A stretch of DNA of 64,000 bases from Occallatibacter gabretensis (GTDB taxonomy: Bacteria > Acidobacteriota > Terriglobia > Terriglobales > Acidobacteriaceae). A program made the position numbers and the translations under genes. Below, in pieces: positions 35,894-49,485 of this stretch (position 1 is its first letter; each line of letters begins with the position of its first letter). The notes beneath the pieces are model-generated. The model did not search any database, was not told the DNA's origin, and saw only the letters and a list, made by a program, of their open reading frames with translations. The stretch covers positions 1,990,114 through 2,054,113 of the forward strand of contig NZ_LAIJ01000009.1 in the NCBI RefSeq assembly GCF_001449115.1, written 5' to 3'.

Positions 35894-36457
35894 ATGACGA
35901 AGCGGTTTTTGAGGGGCGTGCAGACGGGTGGGATTGGCTTGATGCTGGCCGTGCTGATGTGCGTGGCATTCTGCGGGATGGGGGTTGGGCAGGATGTGAA
36001 GACCAACTCCATGCCGGGAACGGATTTTACGAAATTTCACACCTATAAATGGGTTGTTGTTGAGGGAGCGAAGTATCCAAACCAGATTGTGGATACGCAG
36101 ATCAAGAATGCGATTGATCCGCAACTGACGGCGAAGGGGCTGACGAAGACGGATGCCACGACGGCCGATCTCTACGTGTGCTACCAGGTGTCTGTGCAGC
36201 AGCAACAGCAATGGAACGCGTATGGAATGGGCGGCGGGATTCGCTGGGGCGGCGGAATGGTGACGGCGGACAGCACGACGATCAAGACGGGAACGCTGGT
36301 GCTGGATATGTACGACCCTACGCAGAAGAAGCTGGTATGGACGGGGAGTGCGACCAAGACGCTGAACCCGAGCAATGACCAGGATAAGAATCAGAAGAAT
36401 CTGAATAAAGCGATGCAGAAGCTTCTGAAGGACTATCCGCCGAAGGCTAAGAGCTAG
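35894..36457 (+). CDS. Secreted DUF4136-family protein
   Basis: 187 aa from ATG 35894, with GAGAGG nine bases upstream. A hydrophobic signal (GLMLAVLMCVAFCGMGVGQ) precedes the DUF4136 pattern: DFTKFHTYKWV, IDPQLTAKGLTKTDATTADLYVCYQVSVQ, and a C-terminal LVLDMYDPTQKKLVWTGSATKTL...KAMQKLLKDYPP. The family is common in envelope fractions of Gram-negative soil bacteria; its function is unknown. Its last 11 bases overlap the convergent ankyrin gene. Confidence 0.88.
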   Translation: MTKRFLRGVQTGGIGLMLAVLMCVAFCGMGVGQDVKTNSMPGTDFTKFHTYKWVVVEGAKYPNQIVDTQIKNAIDPQLTAKGLTKTDATTADLYVCYQVSVQQQQQWNAYGMGGGIRWGGGMVTADSTTIKTGTLVLDMYDPTQKKLVWTGSATKTLNPSNDQDKNQKNLNKAMQKLLKDYPPKAKS

Positions 36458-37136
36458 AAGCTTCGTCGAGGCTGCGGGAGACGAGCCAGTCGGCCAGTTC
36501 GATGTGGCCGCGCTCGCGGGCGAAGTCGGCGGGAGTCTTGTTCTGATCGCTGCGCAGGTGGGCGTGCGCGCCGTGGCCGAGAAGAAGCTGGGCAAGGTCG
36601 CGGCGATTGGCCGTAGCTGCGGAGAAGATGGGCGAAAATCCGCCTGTCTGAAGGGCGTCAGGGTCTGCGCCTGCGGCTAATAAAAGCTGGATGGATTCGG
36701 CGTTGCGGCTGAGGGCGAGCGCGGCGTGCAGGGGTTGGTTGGCCTGTGGGTTTTTGGAGACGGCATCGACCTTTGCGCCGTGCTGAAGCAGGAGCTGGAC
36801 TGCTTTCGGCGTGGCGAAGGCTGCGGCGAGATGGAGCGGTGTCCAGCCATCAGTGGAGTAATTATTCACTGTCTGGGGATCGGCGATGAGGATTTCCGTA
36901 AGGCGCGCGGTGTTGCCTGTGGCTGCGGCTTCAAAGATGTCGAGATCCACGTGCTGATGGATGAGCTCGGCGAGGATGAAGTCGCGGGCGAGAGCCTGGC
37001 CGGTGTAAATAGACCACATGAGCGCTGAGACTCCGTTAGAATCTCGGAGGCGAGCGAGCGAAGGGTCATTCTGTACGACGTCCGCAAGTTCTGCCGTGGC
37101 TCCGGACTGAATCAATTTGAAAAATGTCTGACTCAT
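36447..37136 (-). CDS. Ankyrin-repeat protein
   Basis: 229 aa made of five or six ankyrin units. The clearest are GWTPLHLAAAFATPKAVQLLLQHGAKVDAV and NQPLHAALALSRNAESIQLLLAAGADPDALQ, then FSPIFSAATANRRDLAQLLLGHGAHAHLR. No signal peptide, so it is likely cytoplasmic and a protein-binding scaffold. It overlaps the start-stop of the TrmJ gene by 4 nt and is translated after it, so the two are one operon. Confidence 0.9.
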   Translation of the reverse strand: MSQTFFKLIQSGATAELADVVQNDPSLARLRDSNGVSALMWSIYTGQALARDFILAELIHQHVDLDIFEAAATGNTARLTEILIADPQTVNNYSTDGWTPLHLAAAFATPKAVQLLLQHGAKVDAVSKNPQANQPLHAALALSRNAESIQLLLAAGADPDALQTGGFSPIFSAATANRRDLAQLLLGHGAHAHLRSDQNKTPADFARERGHIELADWLVSRSLDEASSS

Positions 37137-37897
37137 GGTTGTGTGCCTTTTCTGGAGTTTAGCCGATTCAGGATACGGCGGAAGAGGCCGAAGATGCGGC
37201 GCGAGTCGAGCGGCGCCAGGTTGAGGCGACGGAGCAGGACGCGCAGGTCATGGCGGTTGGTTTCGTGCATGGACTTGGGTGAGTAGCGCGCCGCGAGCAT
37301 GGTTTCTTCGATGAGGTTGGCGAGGCGGTCGAGGTTAGCTGAGTCGGCGGCAAGGTGGGTGGCGGGGGGCTGTTGGATGGGTTCGGCGGCGGTGCGGGTG
37401 CCGATGCAGGCCAGTTCGTAGAGGCAGACGGCGGCGGCCTGGCCCAGGTTCATGGAGGGTTGGCGCGAGTCGGTAGGGATTTCGACGAGGGCGTGGCAGT
37501 ATGAGAGCTCGTCGCGCGAGAGACCGCGCTTTTCTGAGCCGAAGAGGATGGCGATGCGACCATTGCGGTCGAGCTCCTGCTGGATGAGCGGGCTTAGCTG
37601 CGGGAGTTGGATGATGGATTGATCGGGCTTGCGGTAGTGGAGTGAGCCGGTGCCGAGGATGAGGGTATTTGGGGCGATGCATTCGGCCAGGGACTCCGTG
37701 CTCGTTGCGTTTCGGAGAAGTTCAGGTGCTCCGACGGCTGATCGGGCTTCGCGCCAGTTGGGATCGTGGGCGGAGACGACGGAGAGATTCGCGAAGCCGA
37801 AGTTGGCCATGGCGCGGGCTACTGCACCGATGTTGAGCGGGTTGCGCGGGGCGACGAGGACGATGCGGATGCGGTCGCGTTGGGCGGGAGTGAGCAA
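37133..37897 (-). CDS. trmJ: TrmJ-type SPOUT RNA methyltransferase
   Basis: 254 aa. SPOUT marks: IVLVAPRNPLNIGAVARAMANFGF at the N-terminus, ILFGSEKRGLSRDEL, and the trefoil-knot signature MNLGQAAAVCLYELA. TrmJ methylates the 2'-OH of nucleotide 32 in tRNA; related members act on rRNA. The C-terminal region (RHDLRVLLRRLNLAPLDSRRIFGLFRRILNRL) is typical of the TrmJ subgroup. Confidence 0.88.
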   Translation of the reverse strand: MLTPAQRDRIRIVLVAPRNPLNIGAVARAMANFGFANLSVVSAHDPNWREARSAVGAPELLRNATSTESLAECIAPNTLILGTGSLHYRKPDQSIIQLPQLSPLIQQELDRNGRIAILFGSEKRGLSRDELSYCHALVEIPTDSRQPSMNLGQAAAVCLYELACIGTRTAAEPIQQPPATHLAADSANLDRLANLIEETMLAARYSPKSMHETNRHDLRVLLRRLNLAPLDSRRIFGLFRRILNRLNSRKGTQP

Positions 37898-37963
37898 GAG
37901 TTCATTGTAGAGCGAAGGATTGTTGGCGAGGTCGAATCAAGACGCTGTTATTCTTGTGTCCTT

Positions 37964-38824
37964 ATGTTCGACATTCTGCTGAACGCGGCGAAGCTTGCTT
38001 TATCGGAGGACGGGAGGAAGAGTGTTTCAGCGATTGTGGATTTCATCAAGCGATCGCCGGAATGGCAGAAGAATATCTGTGTGCTGGAGGCGAAGATTGA
38101 GCAATCGCACCAGGAGCACGCCGCGCTGCTGGCGGGGCTGACGGCGACGAAGCTTGAGAGCATGGGTTATACGGGGGAAGGCATTCACGCGTTTCAAACG
38201 GCGTACATGGAATTGGTCCGCAATGCGTTTGAGCATGGATGCAGTTCGGGGCAGGCGATCCGTGTGACGATTGAGGTGTCGCATGTGTATGTTTCCGTAA
38301 CGGTGGAGAATGCGCGGGAACATCGTTTTGAGGCTGCTTTAGAACTGGCTTTGCGGCAGACGGCTTTGAGCGGCGATCCCAAGAGTTCGCGTGGACGCGG
38401 GCTGGTTCTGGCGAGTGATCTGGCGGATGATTTTCAGCCGGTGGCTCCGCGCGGCGTGAAGGCTGTTTTCTACAAAGACCGGGTGGTGGTGGAAAGCTCA
38501 CATTTTTCCGAGCGGGCGCTGATCACGGTTCGGGTGGATGGCGGGAAATATAATCCGTCTCTTAACCGGCGCGTGAATGCTGCATTGTCGAAAGCCTTGA
38601 AAGAGGCGGATACGATACTGGATATCAGCGCGTTTCGTGAGTCGCTGACTTTGGCGACGGGAGATGTGATCGCGCTGGATATTGTTGCGAAAGGAATTGG
38701 GCGCGGGCTGGTTGTGATGATTGATTCTGGTGCGATGAATACTGCGGCGTTTCTTCGGGATGCAGGTCTTTTGATTGCAACATCGTGGCCGGAGGCTCTG
38801 AAGAAGCTGGAAGAGCGTGTGTGA
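37964..38824 (+). CDS. RsbW-like HATPase with C-terminal STAS-like domain
   Basis: 286 aa from ATG 37964. The first half is a histidine-kinase-like ATPase of the anti-sigma type: N box AYMELVRNAFEHG and a G-rich SRGRGLVLASDLADDF. The second half, from ITVRVDGGKYN, has the strand-helix pattern of a STAS domain: TILDISAFRESLTLATGDVIALDIVAKGIGRGLVVMIDSGAMNTAAFLRDAGLLIATSWPEALKKL. In classical systems RsbW and its STAS antagonist are separate proteins; here the two seem fused. The STAS call is by pattern only. It lies 65 bp upstream of mtnB, on the same strand. Confidence 0.75.
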   Translation: MFDILLNAAKLALSEDGRKSVSAIVDFIKRSPEWQKNICVLEAKIEQSHQEHAALLAGLTATKLESMGYTGEGIHAFQTAYMELVRNAFEHGCSSGQAIRVTIEVSHVYVSVTVENAREHRFEAALELALRQTALSGDPKSSRGRGLVLASDLADDFQPVAPRGVKAVFYKDRVVVESSHFSERALITVRVDGGKYNPSLNRRVNAALSKALKEADTILDISAFRESLTLATGDVIALDIVAKGIGRGLVVMIDSGAMNTAAFLRDAGLLIATSWPEALKKLEERV

Positions 38825-38889
38825 AGATGAATGGCTGAATCGGAGCACGAGGAGAAGGATGGACACTCGTTGCTCGATTTGAGGTTGGT

Positions 38890-39534
38890 ATGGCAATCAA
38901 GGCTGAACCGCTAAGGGAAGAAGCAGAGGCACTGTGTGAGACGGCGCGGTGGTGCGCGGCGCGGGGATGGGTTCCGGCGACGAGCGGGAACTTCAGCGTG
39001 CGGGATGCGCATGCTGGGCAGTTTCTGATTTCGCGGAGCGGGCTGGATAAAGGGCAGATGACGGTTGCCGATCTGCTGGTGCTGGATGTAGCCGGGCACG
39101 TGGTGCGCGGGCCAGCTTCGAGTGAGATTGCCAAGCCTTCTGCGGAGACGGCGCTGCATGTGGTGATTTATCGCGACCGGCCAGAGGCGAAGGCGATTCT
39201 GCATGTCCATACGATCTGGAATACGCTGATCGGGACGCGGTTTGCGGGCTCGGGGCAGTTCCGGATTACCGGCTATGAGCTGCTGAAGGCGCTGGACGGC
39301 GTGGCAACCCATGAGCATCGTGAGGTGGTTCCCGTGTTGGCGAATTCTCAGGAGTACGGAGGGCTTTCGGTGAAGCTGGCGGAGGCTTTGAAGGAGAATG
39401 CGGGCGCGCATGGTGTTTTGCTGAGCGGGCATGGGCTGTATACGTGGGGTAAGTCAGTTGAGGATGCGCGGCGGCACCTGGAGGCGCTGGAATTTTTGTT
39501 TGAGGTAGAGGGCCGGCGGATTTTTGGGAGCTGA
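38890..39534 (+). CDS. mtnB: Methylthioribulose-1-phosphate dehydratase
   Basis: 214 aa, class II aldolase fold. Visible marks are WVPATSGNFSVRD, ISRSGLDKGQM, KPSAETALHVVIY, the zinc site HVHT, and SGHGLYTWG. MtnB removes water from methylthioribulose-1-phosphate in the methionine salvage pathway. The next two genes, mtnD and mtnC, follow it in the pathway, which supports MtnB over other class II aldolases such as fuculose-phosphate aldolase. Confidence 0.93.
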   Translation: MAIKAEPLREEAEALCETARWCAARGWVPATSGNFSVRDAHAGQFLISRSGLDKGQMTVADLLVLDVAGHVVRGPASSEIAKPSAETALHVVIYRDRPEAKAILHVHTIWNTLIGTRFAGSGQFRITGYELLKALDGVATHEHREVVPVLANSQEYGGLSVKLAEALKENAGAHGVLLSGHGLYTWGKSVEDARRHLEALEFLFEVEGRRIFGS

Positions 39535-39540
39535 GCTTTG

Positions 39541-39592
39541 AGTTATCTCACCCTGGCCGCAAAAACAAAAGCGCGGCGAGGATGGGCGCTCT
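39541..39592. repeat. Dispersed intergenic repeat, copy 5 (hairpin part)
   Basis: GTTATCTCACCCTGGCCGC, an AAAAACAAAA loop, and GCGGCGAGGATGGGCGCTC fold with a weaker stem than copies 3 and 4. It sits in the 78-bp gap between mtnB and mtnD, so it would be part of their mRNA. Confidence 0.6.
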
Positions 39593-39612
39593 AAGTTTTT
39601 GAGAGGGATGTT

Positions 39613-40194
39613 ATGGCGGTTCTTCGTTTTCCGGATACGAACGTGATGTTTGAGGGCGAGGCTGCGATTCGGGCAGAGCTTGGGGGGCTGGGCATTGATT
39701 ATGAGCGCTGGAACCTGGATCGCGTGCCGGCGGACAGCTCCGCTGAGCTTGTTTTGGACGCGTATCGCGATGAGATTGACGAGATGAAGCGGCGCGGCGG
39801 GTATGTGACGGCGGATGTGATTGATGTGACTCCGGAGACGCGGAACCTGGACGCGATGCTGGCGCGGTTTGATAAGGAACATACGCATGCTGAGGACGAG
39901 GTGCGATTCATTCTGGCTGGTCGCGGCATATTTTTCCTGAATATTGCGGGGAGGGTGGCTTCTGTGGAGGTACACCCGGGGGACTTGCTGCGCGTGCCGA
40001 AGGGGACGACGCACTGGTTTACGCTCTGCGAGGATAAGCGGATTCGAGCGATCCGGTGGTTCCAGGAGACTGCAGGATGGACGCCTTCCTATACCGATTC
40101 GGGTGTGGATGGTGGGTATCAGCCGCTTTGCTTTGGGCCGGCGTATGTGGGTGCGAGGGTGGCTTCGCCGTTTGAGAAGATTTTGGGTGCATGA
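39613..40194 (+). CDS. mtnD: Acireductone dioxygenase
   Basis: 193 aa, cupin fold. The metal site is EHTHAEDEVRFILAGRGIFFL (H-x-H with a following Glu) with the distal His in GTTHWFTL. The enzyme splits acireductone to give the methionine precursor keto-acid with iron bound. It overlaps mtnC by 4 nt (ATGA), so they are coupled. Confidence 0.95.
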   Translation: MAVLRFPDTNVMFEGEAAIRAELGGLGIDYERWNLDRVPADSSAELVLDAYRDEIDEMKRRGGYVTADVIDVTPETRNLDAMLARFDKEHTHAEDEVRFILAGRGIFFLNIAGRVASVEVHPGDLLRVPKGTTHWFTLCEDKRIRAIRWFQETAGWTPSYTDSGVDGGYQPLCFGPAYVGARVASPFEKILGA

Positions 40195-40961
40195 GCGATA
40201 CGAAGCTATATTTGCTGGATGTGGAGGGAACGGTTGCGCCGGTGACGCTGACCGGCGAGGTGCTGTTTCCGTATGCGCGGAGGCATTTTGAGGAGTTTCT
40301 GCGTGAGGGGCTGGTTCGGGAGATGGAGAACCTGAAGCCAGAGGATTCGCCTGAAGGCATGATCATGCTGGATGTGGCAGGGCTCATGCAGGAGAACCAG
40401 GCGGAGGCGGATTCTGACGCGCCGTGGATTTTGTCGCATGATGGGGCCGCGATGAATCCGGCGAATGCGATTCCGAGGATACTTGCCTACGTTTACTGGT
40501 TAATGGATCGGGATAGGAAATCCACGGCGCTAAAAAGCCTGCAGGGGAAGATCTGGAAGGCGGGATTTGAGAGCGGCGAGCTGAAGGGGACGCTCTTTGA
40601 TGATGTGCCGGGAGCTTTCGAACGATGGGCGTGTGCGGGGAGCGTGGCGATTTATTCCTCCGGGTCGGTGGAGGCGCAGCGGCTGCTGTTTCGGTATTCG
40701 AGTTTTGGCGATTTGTCGGGGCTGATTTCGGGTTACTTTGACACGCGGATTGGGGCGAAGCGGGAGAGAGCAAGCTATGCGGCGATTGCGGCGGAGATGA
40801 AGGTTGCGCCGGGTGAGGTGCTGTTCTTCTCGGATGTGGTGGCGGAGCTGGATGCGGCGCGGGATTCGGGATGCGGGACACGGCTGGTGGTGCGCGAAGG
40901 GAATGCGCCGGTCGCGGATGCACATGGGCATGAGCGGATTGAGTCTTTCGAAAATTTGTAG
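40191..40961 (+). CDS. mtnC: Enolase-phosphatase E1
   Basis: 256 aa, HAD phosphatase. The nucleophile motif LLDVEGTVAPVTLTGEVLFPYARRHFEEFL, then YSSGSVEAQRLLF (motif II), and FFSDVVAELDAARDSG (motif III/IV). It both enolises and dephosphorylates diketo-methylthiopentyl-1-phosphate to acireductone, the MtnD substrate. The usual third base of DxE is as expected for this family. Confidence 0.95.
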   Translation: MSDTKLYLLDVEGTVAPVTLTGEVLFPYARRHFEEFLREGLVREMENLKPEDSPEGMIMLDVAGLMQENQAEADSDAPWILSHDGAAMNPANAIPRILAYVYWLMDRDRKSTALKSLQGKIWKAGFESGELKGTLFDDVPGAFERWACAGSVAIYSSGSVEAQRLLFRYSSFGDLSGLISGYFDTRIGAKRERASYAAIAAEMKVAPGEVLFFSDVVAELDAARDSGCGTRLVVREGNAPVADAHGHERIESFENL

Positions 40962-40995
40962 CTGTGCCTGTGTGCCGATGCGATAGGCTGAACGC

Positions 40996-41685
40996 GTGTA
41001 CCTCCAGAATCCAGCTGCAACGGCATTGCATGAGCTGCAAACTGCGCCCTGGGTGCGGTTTGCGGCGCTGGCGCTGAGCTCGATCTTTTTTCTGGTCGAT
41101 CCGTTTGCGGCGATCGGGTCATTTCTTGCGATTACGGCGAATGCGGATGCGGAGAAGCGCAGCCGGATGGCGCGCAAGGCCTGCATTACCTGCTTTATTG
41201 TCCTGACCAGCTTTGCGCTCTGCGGACAGCTCATCTTTCGGATGTTTGGGATTACGCTGCCGGCCTTTGAAGTGGCGGGTGGGTTGATTCTGCTGCTGAT
41301 CGGTCTGGACATGCTGGAGGCCAAGCGCTCCGCGACGCAGGAGGCGAGCGGCGATACAGAAGAGGCGAGCCACAAGGAAGATGCGGGCATTGTGCCATTG
41401 GGGATTCCCATGCTGGCGGGGCCGGGCGCGATCTCATCTGTCATGGTGCTGGTGGGACAGGTGCCGAAGTTCTTTGGGTATGAGATGGGGCTGATTCTGG
41501 GCGCGATTACGGTTACGTGTCTGATCAGCTATTTTGTGCTGGCGGCGGCGGGGCGGATTCGCCTGGTGCTGGGCGAGACCGGCATCCGGATTCTGGTGCG
41601 CATCATGGGGTTGCTGCTGGTGGCGCTGGCGATGCAGTTCTTCGTGAACGGGCTGACGGACCTGGGCGTGATTGCGAAGCAGTGA
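40996..41685 (+). CDS. MarC-family integral membrane protein
   Basis: 229 aa from GTG 40996. Six membrane segments in the MarC arrangement, with FFLVDPFAAIGSFLAITA near the N-terminus and AGPGAISSVMVLVGQ in the middle, then MGLLLVALAMQFFVNGL at the end. Once linked to antibiotic resistance, MarC proteins have no proven substrate. It follows mtnC by 34 bp and may be in its operon, but no functional link is known. Confidence 0.9.
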   Translation: MYLQNPAATALHELQTAPWVRFAALALSSIFFLVDPFAAIGSFLAITANADAEKRSRMARKACITCFIVLTSFALCGQLIFRMFGITLPAFEVAGGLILLLIGLDMLEAKRSATQEASGDTEEASHKEDAGIVPLGIPMLAGPGAISSVMVLVGQVPKFFGYEMGLILGAITVTCLISYFVLAAAGRIRLVLGETGIRILVRIMGLLLVALAMQFFVNGLTDLGVIAKQ

Positions 41686-41704
41686 TAGTGATGAAGGAGT
41701 GCGG

Positions 41705-42535
41705 ATGCCGGACTGGGCAATGCTGGTGTTGTATTGGGCGGAATTGATGGCACCGGGGCTTGTCGTGGTTTCGGTGCTGCTGCCGGTGAGCTTTCGGTTT
41801 TGTGTGATGCGCTGGGCGATGTCGGCGTTTGTGCTGTTAGTGGGATTGAGCCTGGCAGATGGCCTTGGACAACGGGCGCTGGCGGGGTTGATCGGGCTCG
41901 CGATTGACATAGCCGCAGTGGTGTTTGTGGCGCGGGGATGGTCCGAGTCGCTGCGGTTTAAGGCGGCGTGGCTGAAACGTTTTAAGGCTGGCGAGTCTGT
42001 CATGCTTAAGGCCCCGTTTGAGGGCAGGTGGAAGGCGCTCGAGACGGGACCCTGGGCGGCACGGAATCATCACCTGGCGGCGCGGGACCAGTGGTTTGCC
42101 GTGGACTGGGTGCGGGTGGATAGAGCGAGCTGGGGAAGCAGGATTCTGTCGCCGGTGGATGGGGTGGTGGCATATGTGGAGGATGGGCATCGCGACAAAC
42201 CGGCACGACGCTGGATCCAACGGGATCTGGAGCATCCGGCTGGGAATTATGTGGCGATCCGGATTCTGAACGGGGCAGCGGACTATGAGAAGGCCTTTGT
42301 GATTCTCGCGCATCTTGAGATGGGATCGGCCGCGGTACGGGTGGGCGATATGGTGCGATCCGGGGATTTGATTGGACGATGCGGAAATAGCGGGAACACG
42401 ACGATCCCGCACCTACATCTGCATGTACAGCCGGAGGAACGGTTTCGAGCTGGAGGCTTTTGGGGAATTCCTGTGCGCTGGAGTGGTTTCGAGGCGTGGA
42501 TGCGACCTGGCGAAGTAGCGGGAGAAGGGATTTAG
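41705..42535 (+). CDS. Membrane-anchored M23-family metallopeptidase
   Basis: 276 aa from ATG 41705 (AAGGAG five bases upstream). Three N-terminal membrane segments lead to a lysostaphin-like domain: RDQWFAVDW supplies the Asp, ILSPVDGVVAYVEDGH and GNYVAIRI the core strands, VILAHLEMGS and GDMVRSGDLIGRCGNSGNTTIPHLHLHVQ the final His ligands. It should cut peptidoglycan cross-links outside the membrane; an extra loop before the first ligand is longer than usual. Last gene before the rRNA operon. Confidence 0.85.
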   Translation: MPDWAMLVLYWAELMAPGLVVVSVLLPVSFRFCVMRWAMSAFVLLVGLSLADGLGQRALAGLIGLAIDIAAVVFVARGWSESLRFKAAWLKRFKAGESVMLKAPFEGRWKALETGPWAARNHHLAARDQWFAVDWVRVDRASWGSRILSPVDGVVAYVEDGHRDKPARRWIQRDLEHPAGNYVAIRILNGAADYEKAFVILAHLEMGSAAVRVGDMVRSGDLIGRCGNSGNTTIPHLHLHVQPEERFRAGGFWGIPVRWSGFEAWMRPGEVAGEGI

Positions 42536-42684
42536 CCCGGCGAACGCCAGCGTTTATGCGGGTGGGGCGGGCTTTCCCACAATTGATCTTGTTTTTACAC
42601 AGCATAAAAGCTTGCCATACGGCCGATTGGTTGCTATTCTCAGGAAGTCGCAATGAGCGGTTGCAAGCAAGTGAGCGCTGCGAG

Positions 42685-42713
42685 TTGCAAATGAGAGAGG
42701 CATGTGCTAATCT
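42685..42713 (+). promoter_or_regulatory. Possible distal rRNA promoter
   Basis: TTGCAA and TAATCT separated by 17 bases, about 725 nt before the 16S gene. It is less convincing than the proximal one. Confidence 0.3.
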
Positions 42714-43120
42714 CAAAAAGTTGTTGATGTGAAGGGTAGCTTTCCGGTGGCCGTTGGGCCTGCCTGTTAAGGAAGAGGAAAGCCGGTTCGTAGGGTAGGG
42801 TGAGTCAAGCCGAGATTGAAAGTCGGCCTAGCCCCAGACCCCTGTAGGGAATCCCGCAGAGAACAAACCCAATATATGACCCCAGAGTCTCTCTTGGAGA
42901 CATTCTGGCGCGCCTCTAGCGGCGTGAGTATGGCTGGTCGTTGTTTGAAAAGATTTTTGCGCAAGGCGCGTGTTTTGAGAGGCAGTTTAGCCGCTCAATC
43001 GTGAGCTTCAATGCATTTCGCTCAGTGTCCAATTGGGACCAGGGAACGAACCGCCGGCATGGTGTCCGGGCGGCCCAGTCAACCGATTTGGGGAGCGAAA
43101 ATGGCAAAGAAAAATAACGA

Positions 43121-43149
43121 TTGACACAAGGTTAAAAGTTCGATACTCT
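43121..43149 (+). promoter_or_regulatory. Main rRNA promoter
   Basis: Consensus -35 TTGACA, 17 bases, -10 TACTCT, preceded by an A-rich tract (AAAGAAAAATAA) that may serve as an UP element. It lies about 290 nt before the 16S gene. Confidence 0.7.
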
Positions 43150-43437
43150 TAAAAAGTTCGCGCAAAAACGCCGAGAGGCACTGAGAAGTGCAAAATTGGC
43201 GTAGCGCATCAAGTTCGGGGACACTCAAACTGCAAGGTTTGAGCCTCGATCCAGGGGCACCGCTTAGGTGGATCGTCCTTAAGGATCTTTGACAATAAGG
43301 TTGAACGTGCCAGTCGTGAGAATCGATCAAGTTTGGCTTGATCATCTCACAAGGTAAGGCATTCAGGTACTTAAGCAGTCCTGAATGCGGTCGATGTTAT
43401 TCGGACCTCCGTCCTGAATAAGCATCGACAACAGGTT

Positions 43438-44937
<1,500 letters not shown>

Positions 44938-45221
44938 CTAAAAGAGAATCGGTGGTACAGTTACTCCTTCCGCGATAGCGGAGCGTCACAAGACGTAGAG
45001 TAAAGGTGCTATCCAACCACATAGCTGTAACCTGCAGTCACTGTGGAATTCAAATCAAGTCTTCTTTTACTTAATCGACTATCGCACGATCGTCATGAGC
45101 GGCGTAGCTGCTCAGCATGTTCAACCTTGTCCTCGAAACCCTTTAGCATGGAATGAGATATGTAAGAGCCGCTGTATTTTCAGTTGTTTGGAGTTGGTAT
45201 GGCGGTTGGGGCGGCCAACAC

Positions 45222-45298
<77 letters not shown>

Positions 45299-45325
45299 TA
45301 ACTTGGCTGAAAGCGCCTTTAAAAC

Positions 45326-45401
45326 GGGGCTGTAGCTCAGTTGGGAGAGCACCTGCTTTGCAAGCAGGGGGTCATCGGTTCGATCCCGGTCAGCTCCACC
45401 A
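45326..45401 (+). tRNA. tRNA-Ala (TGC anticodon)
   Basis: 76 nt including CCA. GGGGCTG pairs with CAGCTCC, the D-loop is TAGCTCAGTTGG, the anticodon loop TTTGCAA shows TGC, and the T-arm has GGTTCGATCCC. It follows tRNA-Ile by 27 nt. Confidence 0.98.
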
Positions 45402-45833
45402 GATTCTCATTCATTGCTTCCAGATAGATATCAGTTTTACTGGTTTCTATCTGGGAGCATGCCGAAGATTCCGTTTGGTCTTTATACGGAGTCAGAGTAG
45501 GCAGGTTTCAAGCGCCTGAGGGCGCGCCTCTGATTTTCCTTTTTGGGAAAGCACAAGAGGTTTTGATGTTTGACAACAAAATTGATTGGGTAACATGCAG
45601 ATAATGTTCTTCTGTTCGCCGTGAGGCGCAGCTAGGAGAGCGCAAGATATCTGGATGTGACATACAAGGCCGAGCATAAGCCGTAGGTTCTTCGTACAAA
45701 AAAGAACCGAGGCAAATGTTCGAAAAACAAGAAGTGTCTTTAGATATTATTTGACGTGATCGCAAGTTGATCACGCAGGCGAATAACAGGAGTTATCTCT
45801 TAAACAGGCTCGCAGTGATGCGGACCCTGCCTG

Positions 45834-45846
<13 letters not shown>
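45402..45846. other. Spacer between tRNA-Ala and 23S rRNA
   Basis: 445 bp, longer than usual. Hairpins: CCAGATAGA / TCTATCTGG (45420-45454), GGTTCTT / AAGAACC near 45685-45708, and GTGATC / GATCAC near 45756-45773. The segment 45834-45849 begins the 23S processing stem. No gene seen. Confidence 0.6.
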
Positions 45847-48763
<2,917 letters not shown>

Positions 48764-48774
<11 letters not shown>

Positions 48775-49074
48775 CGCGCAGTTAAGTTATTCGCGGACAC
48801 TTCTAAGTAGGCCTTGCAAAGAAAGAAATACCCAATCAATTTTGTTTGTCATCAACTCGAATACGAGCAAGTTTGTTTAGCGCCAGAATGCAGTACGCGT
48901 TCCTGCCGGCTACCGGGAGAAACTATCCGGGACAGGCAGATGTCGCACATCAGCTGCGGGCAACCACCCGCCAGGCGCTACCAAAAATCAAAGGCGTGAA
49001 ATCCTTCGCTATCGCTAAGGATTTCAGCTCAAGGGGCAGGTTCGAAATACCAGTCACCTTGAAAACGCCTCAAT
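48764..49074. other. Spacer between 23S and 5S rRNA
   Basis: 311 bp with no gene. One good hairpin, GAAATCCTT / AAGGATTTC (48998-49006 with 49017-49025), precedes the 5S gene and may be a processing signal. Confidence 0.6.
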
Positions 49075-49193
<119 letters not shown>

Positions 49194-49208
49194 TTAGTTA
49201 AGCAAAAG

Positions 49209-49232
49209 CCAAGCCTTTGGGCTTGGTTTTTT
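49209..49232 (+). terminator. rRNA operon terminator
   Basis: CCAAGCC / GGCTTGG with loop TTTG, followed by six T residues. Confidence 0.9.
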
Positions 49233-49485
49233 GCGTTTATGGCAGATTTTGGAGCTACGTCACGAAGATTTTGCAGGGCTGCAGAGAGATCTGATTTCGA
49301 GGCCGGCTGAGCGGATAGACATTTCCCGACAGCTGATCATGCATCTTGAATCGATTGCCTATCCAGCGAACTTATTATTCTCACATTTCAGGGGGATGGG
49401 ATAGTATTGGTTCGCCTATCAAACCTTCGCGTTCTAATCTTGCTGAATTCATGCTTCAGGATGCGTTGATGCGGGAGAAAGTGCC

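Larger units (their letters stand above)
42536..43437. other. rRNA operon upstream region and leader
   Basis: 902 bp with no credible protein gene. It holds a possible distal promoter (TTGCAA, 17 bases, TAATCT at 42685-42713), the main promoter at 43121-43149, and three leader hairpins: GATCAAG/CTTGATC (43325-43343), GCATTCAGG/CCTGAATGC (43359-43388) and a long one at 43390-43429. A segment GAGGAAAGCCGG near 42776 only superficially resembles part of RNase P RNA. Confidence 0.6.

Noticed and set aside
38825..38889. SAM riboswitch before mtnB
   Set aside because: The gap is 65 bp and shows no such structure.
42760..42900. RNase P RNA or other structured RNA before the rRNA operon
   Set aside because: Only a short GAGGAAAG similarity; the other conserved regions are not found.
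42816..43004. 62-aa frame in the rRNA leader region
   Set aside because: No ribosome site, no hydrophobic or domain pattern, and position inside a likely transcribed leader.
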